Assembly: GCF_009910845.1 (NCBI RefSeq) | Contig: NZ_SIJB01000023.1 | Coordinates: forward strand, 1 to 64,000 | Length of the DNA: 64,000 bases | From: Chengkuizengella marina | GTDB lineage: Bacteria > Bacillota > Bacilli > Paenibacillales > KCTC-33759 | Direction of reading: 5' to 3' | In this document: piece after piece, positions 58,418 to 64,000 of the stretch | Layout of the letters: each line of letters begins with the position of its first letter | Position numbering within the stretch: the stretch's first letter is position 1 | Notes under the pieces: generated by a model | Told to the model about the DNA's origin: nothing | Seen by the model: only the letters and a program-made list of their open reading frames with translations | The model's database searches: none | Program-made: the position numbers and the translations under genes

Positions 58418-59635
58418 ATGGACGATATTACGATCATAGGCGGAGGGATTGTCGGGTTATCTACTGCATATGCTTTGAGCAAGCGATTTCCTCATGCTAG
58501 ATTAAGAGTCATAGAAAAAGAAAATCAATGGGCAAAACATCAAACGGGGAATAATAGTGGAGTTATCCATTCAGGTATTTATTATCAGCCTGGGAGCTTA
58601 AAGGCAAAGTTTGCAAAAGCAGGCAGCCAACAAATGAAAGATTTTTGTGAAAAATATGATATTAACTATGATCCTTGTGGGAAAGTGATTGTGGCAACGA
58701 AGGAGACAGAGCTATCACTTTTGAAATACTTATATGATCGTGGAATTGCCAATGGACTCGACATTTGCATGATTGGATCTGATCAATTAAAAGAAGAAGA
58801 ACCTTATGTTGAGGGCTTACAGGCAATCAAAGTACCACAAGCAGGGATCGTAGATTATAAACAAGTATGTGAAACATTAGTTTTATTGCTTAAAAACCAT
58901 GGTGCGGAAATGTTGTTAAATACAGAAGTAAAAAACATTTTAGAACATGAGCAAAAGGTAGAAATTATCACAAAAGTGAAGGAGTTTAATACAAGTTTTG
59001 TTGTAAATTGTGGGGGTCTTCATAGTGATAGACTTACAAAAATGACAGGTTTAAAACCAGACTTGCAAATTGTTCCTTTTCGAGGAGAATATTATGAATT
59101 AAAACCTGACAAACATTACCTAGTAAAAAATTTAATTTATCCCGTACCCAATCCTGATTTTCCATTTCTAGGCGTTCATTTTACTCGAATGGTGAATGGA
59201 GGAGTAGAAGCGGGACCCAATGCGGTGCTTAGTTTAAAAAGAGAAGGTTATCGAAAAACAGATTTCGATTTGAAAGATTTCTCAGAAGTCTTGAGTTTTA
59301 AAGGGTTCTGGAAGCTGGCAGCAAAGTATTGGCAGGAGGGTGCGAAAGAAATGTGGCGCTCGTATAGTAAAAAAGCTTTTGTGAAAAGTTTACAAGAACT
59401 TATTCCATCTATTCAGGAAGGTGATTTGGAGCCCGCCCCTTCTGGAGTAAGAGCACAAGCATTACAATCCAGTGGCAAGTTGGTGGACGATTTTTATATA
59501 GTTAGTGGAAAAAGAAGTATTCATGTGTGTAATGCACCTTCTCCAGCTGCTACAGCTTGTTTTCCAATTGGGAGAGAAATTGCTGAACAAGTGCCAGAAG
59601 TAGAATCAAATCAGATGTTTATAAAAGGGTCATAA
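58418..59635 (+). CDS. lhgO: L-2-hydroxyglutarate oxidase LhgO
   Basis: A 405-residue FAD oxidase/dehydrogenase that converts L-2-hydroxyglutarate to 2-oxoglutarate and passes electrons to the membrane quinone pool (family knowledge). Motif GGGIVG (8-13), HSGIYYQPGSLKAK and the C-terminal SGVRAQAL block are typical. It completes the glaH pathway and regenerates the co-substrate of GlaH. Confidence 0.93.
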   Translation: MDDITIIGGGIVGLSTAYALSKRFPHARLRVIEKENQWAKHQTGNNSGVIHSGIYYQPGSLKAKFAKAGSQQMKDFCEKYDINYDPCGKVIVATKETELSLLKYLYDRGIANGLDICMIGSDQLKEEEPYVEGLQAIKVPQAGIVDYKQVCETLVLLLKNHGAEMLLNTEVKNILEHEQKVEIITKVKEFNTSFVVNCGGLHSDRLTKMTGLKPDLQIVPFRGEYYELKPDKHYLVKNLIYPVPNPDFPFLGVHFTRMVNGGVEAGPNAVLSLKREGYRKTDFDLKDFSEVLSFKGFWKLAAKYWQEGAKEMWRSYSKKAFVKSLQELIPSIQEGDLEPAPSGVRAQALQSSGKLVDDFYIVSGKRSIHVCNAPSPAATACFPIGREIAEQVPEVESNQMFIKGS

Positions 59636-59696
59636 ATTTTATATTATTGTAAATTTAAGTTTTCTGTTATTTATTTTTAACTCCTTGATTAATAAG

Positions 59697-59743
59697 AAAA
59701 AACGTTTAGGTAGGATAGGTTATCTAAGCGTTTTTAGTTTTTT
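59697..59743 (+). terminator. Terminator after lhgO
   Basis: AAAAACGTTTAG / CTAAGCGTTTTT stem with a G-U pair, followed by TTTTTT. Confidence 0.8.
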
Positions 59744-59831
59744 ATAAAATATAGTATGAAAAAACTGAAGTGATCCAAAATAAATAAGAAAATAAATTCA
59801 ACAATGATATAAAAGGAAGTGAAAAAGACAA

Positions 59832-60488
59832 ATGGTCCAAGGAAATATGACTACCAAAATAATAGCGGTTATCATTTTTTGCTCTATCTTATCAGTACCT
59901 TTACATGCTGGTGCTGAAGGAACTGAAAATGTTCAACAGGATTGTTATAGTCAATCCATTGTAGATTTAAAATTTGAACTTAGAAGATTATGGATAGACC
60001 ATACATGGTGGACAAGAAATGTGATCATTAGTAAACTTGCTGGCTTAGATGATACAGAAAAAGCATTAGAGAGATTATTGCAAAATCAAGTGGACATCGG
60101 TAACGCAATTAAACCTTACTATGGGGAACAAGCAGGTGAACAACTGTCTAAACTGCTGACTGATCATATTTTGATCGCTGGTAAAATTATTGATGCTGCA
60201 AAAAGTGAAGATGAAGTTGAATATGAAAAACAAAATACAGAATGGTTTAAAAACGCCGATGATATTGCCAGCTTTTTAAGTAAGGCAAACCCGAACTGGT
60301 CAAAAGAAGAATTACAGGATTTACTCTACTTGCATTTGGAATTAACCAGGGATGAAGCGGTTGCTAGGTTGAAAAAGGATTGGGAAGCGGATATTGCTGC
60401 GTTTGACGAGGGTGAAGATCATATTATAAAACTGGCCGATACTCTTTCAGAAGGGATCATTAAACAGTTTCCAGATCAGTTTAAATAA
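59832..60488 (+). CDS. Secreted helical protein, unknown
   Basis: A 218-residue protein with a signal peptide (cleavage near HAGA-EG). The mature part is helical and carries RRLWIDHTWWTRN, NAIKPYYGEQAGEQL, and SKANPNWSKEELQDLLYLHLELT. I recognise the overall pattern as a protein common in Bacillales but with no established function; some entries are mislabelled as glycosyltransferase. AAAGGAAGTGA precedes the ATG. Monocistronic. Confidence 0.75.
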   Translation: MVQGNMTTKIIAVIIFCSILSVPLHAGAEGTENVQQDCYSQSIVDLKFELRRLWIDHTWWTRNVIISKLAGLDDTEKALERLLQNQVDIGNAIKPYYGEQAGEQLSKLLTDHILIAGKIIDAAKSEDEVEYEKQNTEWFKNADDIASFLSKANPNWSKEELQDLLYLHLELTRDEAVARLKKDWEADIAAFDEGEDHIIKLADTLSEGIIKQFPDQFK

Positions 60489-60504
60489 ATATAATGCATT
60501 GTGA

Positions 60505-60537
60505 GGCTTCTAGTTCAAATCTAGAGGCCGTTTTTTT
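60505..60537 (+). terminator. Terminator after the secreted protein gene
   Basis: GGCTTCTAG / CTAGAGGCC stem with one G-U pair, then a seven-T run. Confidence 0.9.
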
Positions 60538-60644
60538 ATGCTGTATCAACAAGCATATTCGTCTGGTGATTTTACAATCATCTAGAACAAGTTTGGAATA
60601 CGTTAGTATCATCATAAGGGACGAGTAAAAATATTTTTGGAGGT

Positions 60645-60893
60645 GTGATAAAATCCACTTTTAAAGAAGTAGATCGATTTGAGTATTAAAGTGAATGATC
60701 AGTGGACAGCCAATCCCCTTGCATATAAAAATGCGGAGCAGTATTGGTGGATGATTGTTAGTCATATAAAAACAGTGACTGAAACTGGGAAAGTATTAGA
60801 CTTTAGTTGGTAGAGCAGGTTTTAACTGATGAAGGTGAGACAACAAGTATAAATAAAAAACCTTTAAGGAAAAATATTGTAATGGGTACATAA
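60645..60893 (+). pseudogene. Decayed small gene (frameshifted)
   Basis: A stretch with three short peptides in shifting frames. First is VIKSTFKEVDRFEY from GTG 60645, just after GGAGGT. Then NDQWTANPLAYKNAEQYWWM ending in a stop at 60811-60813. Then VEQVLTDEGETTSINKKPL from 60810. Together they suggest one small protein of about 90 residues that has been broken by two frameshifts. The family is not recognised. The rest of the gap (60538-61038) is not supported as coding. Confidence 0.4.
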
Positions 60894-61038
60894 CAACATT
60901 TTTAATCGTTAAGTAAGCAGTTATACTCCTGTGATCATTGTTACACTTTATTTTAAAACCTGGTGGTATAATGTACTTAATTTAATTTCATTTGATTGTA
61001 AAAATAGAATCGATCCGATTATTGAGTGGGGTGTAGAT

Positions 61039-62886
61039 ATGTCAGTGGAAATGCTTTTAACCTTTATTATATTAATCATCGCTACCCTATTTTTTATAAG
61101 TGGTAAAATAAGAGCGGATATTGTAGCGGTAGGTTCGCTTTTGTTGTTATTTATTACAGGTATCCTAACTACAAATGAAATTTTGGCTGGTTTCTCTAAC
61201 TCTATTGTTATTATGATCGCTAGTTTGTTTATTGTTGGAGCGGGTATATTTAATACAGGATTAGCAAAGCAAATTGGCAAACAGTTACTTAGATTGGCTG
61301 GGGACAGCCAGTGGAAGCTTTTTATTATTATTATTGTTGTTGTGGGTGGTTTTAGTGGTTTTTTAAGTAATACAGGTACAGTTGCTGTTTTGCTACCCGT
61401 TGTTTTAAGTATTTGTATGGAAATGAAAGCAAATCCATCTCAGTTTTTAATTCCACTTGCTTTTGCAAGCAGTTTAGGCGGGATGATGACTTTGATTGGA
61501 ACACCACCAAATATTGTCATTAGTGAAGTATTGTTAGAATATAACTATGAACCATTATCATTTTTTGATTTTACACCTATTGGATTAATGGCATTAATTG
61601 TTGGAGGGCTTTTTCTTTTGTTAACAAGGAAAAAGTTGTTACCGAACCGCCAAACTCGACAAAATTCAAAATCCACTTTATCCTCCAATGAACTGATAAG
61701 TTTTTATGAATTGCAGGATAAGCTTCATTATGTCCGTATTACTAGTTCTTCTAATATTGTGGGTCAAAATTTAGCTGATCTCAAACTATCTGAAAAGTAT
61801 AAAATTACGGTGATAGAAGTTCATCGTAGAATCAATGAACGACTTATAGGGTTGGGACAGAAGCGGCTAGCACCTTGCTCTAATACCATTTTACAAGAAA
61901 ATGATTGTTTACTTTTATTTGGAGAGGAACAGGTAGTTCATCAATTTATTTCTAATTATGAACTTGAACAAGCAAACAAAGATAATAAAATTTTACATGA
62001 AGACCTCGTGTCTAAAAAGTTCGGACTATTGGAACTCTTTATTCCTCCTCATTCTAAGTTTCAAAATAAAACCATTTCTGAACTGCATTTTAGAGAAAAA
62101 TATCATTGCAACGTAGTGGCAATTAATAAAAAAGGAAAATTCATTGTTACTAATATTAAGGATGTTAAGTTGAATTTAGGGGACGCTCTTTTGATTCATG
62201 GGGATTGGGATGATATTGAATTATTAGCAAATGAGAAGTTAGACGTAATTAGTGGAGCAGATGTTTCGACTGAAGCAAAAGCTGCCTATTCCAAAGGGAA
62301 GGCACCGATTGCGGCAATCATTATGCTCTTGATGCTTTGCATGATGATATTTGAAGTTGTACCTACTGTAGTCGCTGTTATGATTTCAGCTTTTTTAATG
62401 ATTATAACGGGTTGTATTAAATCTATTTCAGAAGCATATCAGCAAGTAAATTGGGAAGCAGTTGTTTTGATAGCTGCGATGTTACCCATGGCTACAGCTT
62501 TAGAAAAAACGGGAGGCATTAAATACATATCTGATGGGTTGTTATCTACAATAGGTGAACTAGGAACGTATCCTCTGCTAATTGGGTTCTATGTTATTAC
62601 TATGTTATTAAGTCAATTTATAAGTAATACCGCTACAGCAGTTATATTTGCTCCAATAGCAATTACTACAGGCATGAATATAGGAGTCAGCCCATATCCT
62701 TTTTTAATGGCCGTTGCAATATCTGCCAGCATGGCATTTGCTACACCAGTTGCTTCACCTACAAATGCTTTAGTGATGACAGCAGGAGGCTACTCTTTTT
62801 CTGACTATGTGAAAGTCGGTGTTCCATTACAACTGGTTCTTGGTATTGTGATGCTGATTATGATCCCTCTGCTGTTTCCATTTTAA
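61039..62886 (+). CDS. SLC13-family permease with two TrkA-C domains
   Basis: A 615-residue transporter: about 11 membrane segments, with the DASS signature parts NTGTVAVLLPVVLS and the repeated GTPPNIV and SNTATAVIFAP loops. Two TrkA-C (RCK-C) regulatory domains lie in the middle (about 215-395). Likely sodium-coupled sulfate or dicarboxylate uptake. The ATG at 61039 (MSVEMLLTF) follows GTGGGGTG; the frame extends 108 bp upstream without a site. It lies after the glutarate operon, so a role in dicarboxylate uptake is possible but unproven. Confidence 0.85.
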   Translation: MSVEMLLTFIILIIATLFFISGKIRADIVAVGSLLLLFITGILTTNEILAGFSNSIVIMIASLFIVGAGIFNTGLAKQIGKQLLRLAGDSQWKLFIIIIVVVGGFSGFLSNTGTVAVLLPVVLSICMEMKANPSQFLIPLAFASSLGGMMTLIGTPPNIVISEVLLEYNYEPLSFFDFTPIGLMALIVGGLFLLLTRKKLLPNRQTRQNSKSTLSSNELISFYELQDKLHYVRITSSSNIVGQNLADLKLSEKYKITVIEVHRRINERLIGLGQKRLAPCSNTILQENDCLLLFGEEQVVHQFISNYELEQANKDNKILHEDLVSKKFGLLELFIPPHSKFQNKTISELHFREKYHCNVVAINKKGKFIVTNIKDVKLNLGDALLIHGDWDDIELLANEKLDVISGADVSTEAKAAYSKGKAPIAAIIMLLMLCMMIFEVVPTVVAVMISAFLMIITGCIKSISEAYQQVNWEAVVLIAAMLPMATALEKTGGIKYISDGLLSTIGELGTYPLLIGFYVITMLLSQFISNTATAVIFAPIAITTGMNIGVSPYPFLMAVAISASMAFATPVASPTNALVMTAGGYSFSDYVKVGVPLQLVLGIVMLIMIPLLFPF

Positions 62887-62905
62887 AATTACACAAGCAA
62901 TCACT

Positions 62906-62937
62906 AAAGAACCTCTAGAATATTTTAGAGGTTCTTT
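62906..62937. terminator. Bidirectional terminator
   Basis: AAAGAACCTCTA / TAGAGGTTCTTT, a 12-bp stem between the SLC13 gene and convergent glnS. Confidence 0.9.
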
Positions 62938-62964
62938 CATGCAATAGATGGGATTTGTATTTAA

Positions 62965-64000
62965 TTAAAGTTTAAATGAGCTTTTCAAGGAAACGATCAA
63001 ATTAAATACAATATGTTCTTTTGTACTGTGTTTTGGATCTACATTAAAATAACCGTGTCGAAAGAATTGAAATTTATCTTGTGGTTTAACCTCTTTCATA
63101 TTGGGTTCAATATATCCATTTAGAATTTGCAGTGAATTCGGATTTACACGATCTAAGAAAGTTTTTTCTTCTTCGTTATCTTCTTCATTATCTTCCACTT
63201 GCTGTTCTTCTTCATCTAATATCAATGGCTCATATAAACGGAATTCTGCTGGAATGGCATGATTTGCATCTACCCAATGCAGTGTTCCTTTTACTTTACG
63301 TCCAGTAAATCCCGAACCACTTTTTGTTTCAGGATCATAGGTGCAATGAATTTCAATCACTTCTCCATTCTCATTTTTTATCACTTTTTCACATTTAATG
63401 AAATACGCATGCTTCAAACGAACTTCATTTCCAGGGAAAAGACGGAAATATTTTTTTGGTGGATTTTCCATAAAATCTTCTTGCTCAACATAAATTTCTC
63501 TAGAAAAAGGGATTTTCCTTATGCCCATCTCAGGATTTTCAGGGTTAATTTCCGCATCTAACATCTCAACTTGTCCTTCTGGATAATTTGTAATTATGAC
63601 TTTTAAAGGACGTAGAACTCCCATTGTTCGGGGTGATTTTAGTTTTAAATCTTCTCTGACATAATGGTCAAGCATTCTAGAATCAACGGCCCCATCTCCT
63701 CTAGTTACACCTAATTCACGTATAAAGGTGCGAATGGCTTCTGCGGTAAAACCTCTTCTTCTAAGAGCTGAGATAGTTGGCATACGTGGATCGTCCCATC
63801 CATCCACAAACTCTTCATCTACTAATTGTTTTAGTTTACGTTTACTCATCACCGTGTTTGTTAAATTTAGACGTCCAAATTCAATTTGTTGAGGAGTGCT
63901 TTCCATTTCCGTTTGTTCAATAATCCAATTATATAGAGGTCTTTGATCTTCAAACTCAAGTGTACAGATGGAATGTGTCACATCTTCTATGGCATCCTCT
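62965..64000 (-). CDS. glnS: Glutaminyl-tRNA synthetase (partial)
   Basis: The C-terminal 343 residues of GlnRS; the coding frame continues off the right edge (upstream [18 protein letters not shown] reads on). The class I signature MSKRKL is present ([13 protein letters not shown]), followed by [13 protein letters not shown] and the anticodon-binding beta-barrel domains. An acidic insertion of about 25 residues ([17 protein letters not shown]) lies in the C-terminal barrel. It ends without the YqeY domain that several Paenibacillaceae fuse to GlnRS. Confidence 0.95.
   Translation of the reverse strand, partial: EDAIEDVTHSICTLEFEDQRPLYNWIIEQTEMESTPQQIEFGRLNLTNTVMSKRKLKQLVDEEFVDGWDDPRMPTISALRRRGFTAEAIRTFIRELGVTRGDGAVDSRMLDHYVREDLKLKSPRTMGVLRPLKVIITNYPEGQVEMLDAEINPENPEMGIRKIPFSREIYVEQEDFMENPPKKYFRLFPGNEVRLKHAYFIKCEKVIKNENGEVIEIHCTYDPETKSGSGFTGRKVKGTLHWVDANHAIPAEFRLYEPLILDEEEQQVEDNEEDNEEEKTFLDRVNPNSLQILNGYIEPNMKEVKPQDKFQFFRHGYFNVDPKHSTKEHIVFNLIVSLKSSFKL

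Overview
The window is the replication-origin region of a low-GC, endospore-forming Firmicute. Gene order and protein sequences fit Bacillales best, most like the Paenibacillaceae: dnaA-dnaN-yaaA-recF-remB-gyrB-gyrA followed by an HD-GYP gene and an rRNA operon leader on one side, and rpmH-rnpA-yidC-khpB-mnmE-mnmG-rsmG-noc-parA-parB on the other. Spore-formation markers (YyaC, Noc, Soj/Spo0J) support this. The genus cannot be fixed from the sequence alone; the very AT-rich DNA and the presence of GlnRS suggest a marine or sediment Paenibacillaceae-like lineage (inference).

Layout. 1-10,462 (minus strand): tandem promoters and leader of an rRNA operon that runs off the left edge, an HD-GYP phosphodiesterase, gyrA, gyrB, remB, recF, yaaA, dnaN and dnaA. 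oriC is bipartite. A DnaA-box cluster lies between dnaA and rpmH (about 10,620-10,905). An AT-rich unwinding element with DnaA-trio repeats and a perfect DnaA box lies between dnaA and dnaN (about 8,930-9,060). 11,098-20,722 (plus): rpmH, rnpA, yidC, khpB, mnmE, mnmG, rsmG, noc, parA, parB, with two parS sites (17,512 and 20,395). 20,925-31,576: a NifS-like aminotransferase, yyaC, small conserved genes, a new 37-residue membrane peptide gene, rpsF-ssb-rpsR with an S6:S18-type leader, yybS, gdpP, rplI, dnaB and purA. 31,788-40,653: an uncharacterised acidic membrane protein, a LysM/G5/M23 cell-wall hydrolase, the walRKHIJ cell-wall control operon, and rlmH.

40,700-64,000 is accessory: a DUF5692-like membrane protein behind a promoter with an operator-like dyad, rluF, a metallo-beta-lactamase-fold hydrolase, an AlkD-like protein, a FAD oxidoreductase, a heme-type membrane protein with its own two-component system (the regulator apparently starts at ATT), a membrane-anchored penicillin-acylase-family enzyme, yneR, ykvI, an ECF sigma factor with a DUF3600 partner, two methyltransferases, DUF3870, a two-gene glutarate catabolic operon (glaH-lhgO) with a structured leader, a secreted protein, a decayed small gene, an SLC13 transporter and a partial glnS.

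Genes left of oriC are minus and most right of it are plus, so nearly all essential genes are co-directional with replication. I saw no tRNA or complete rRNA gene, insertion sequence, prophage or CRISPR array. Nothing amounts to a clearly new multi-gene system. The best leads are the glaH leader RNA, the ATT-initiated regulator with its heme-protein partner, the 37-residue peptide, and the operator dyad at 40,843.
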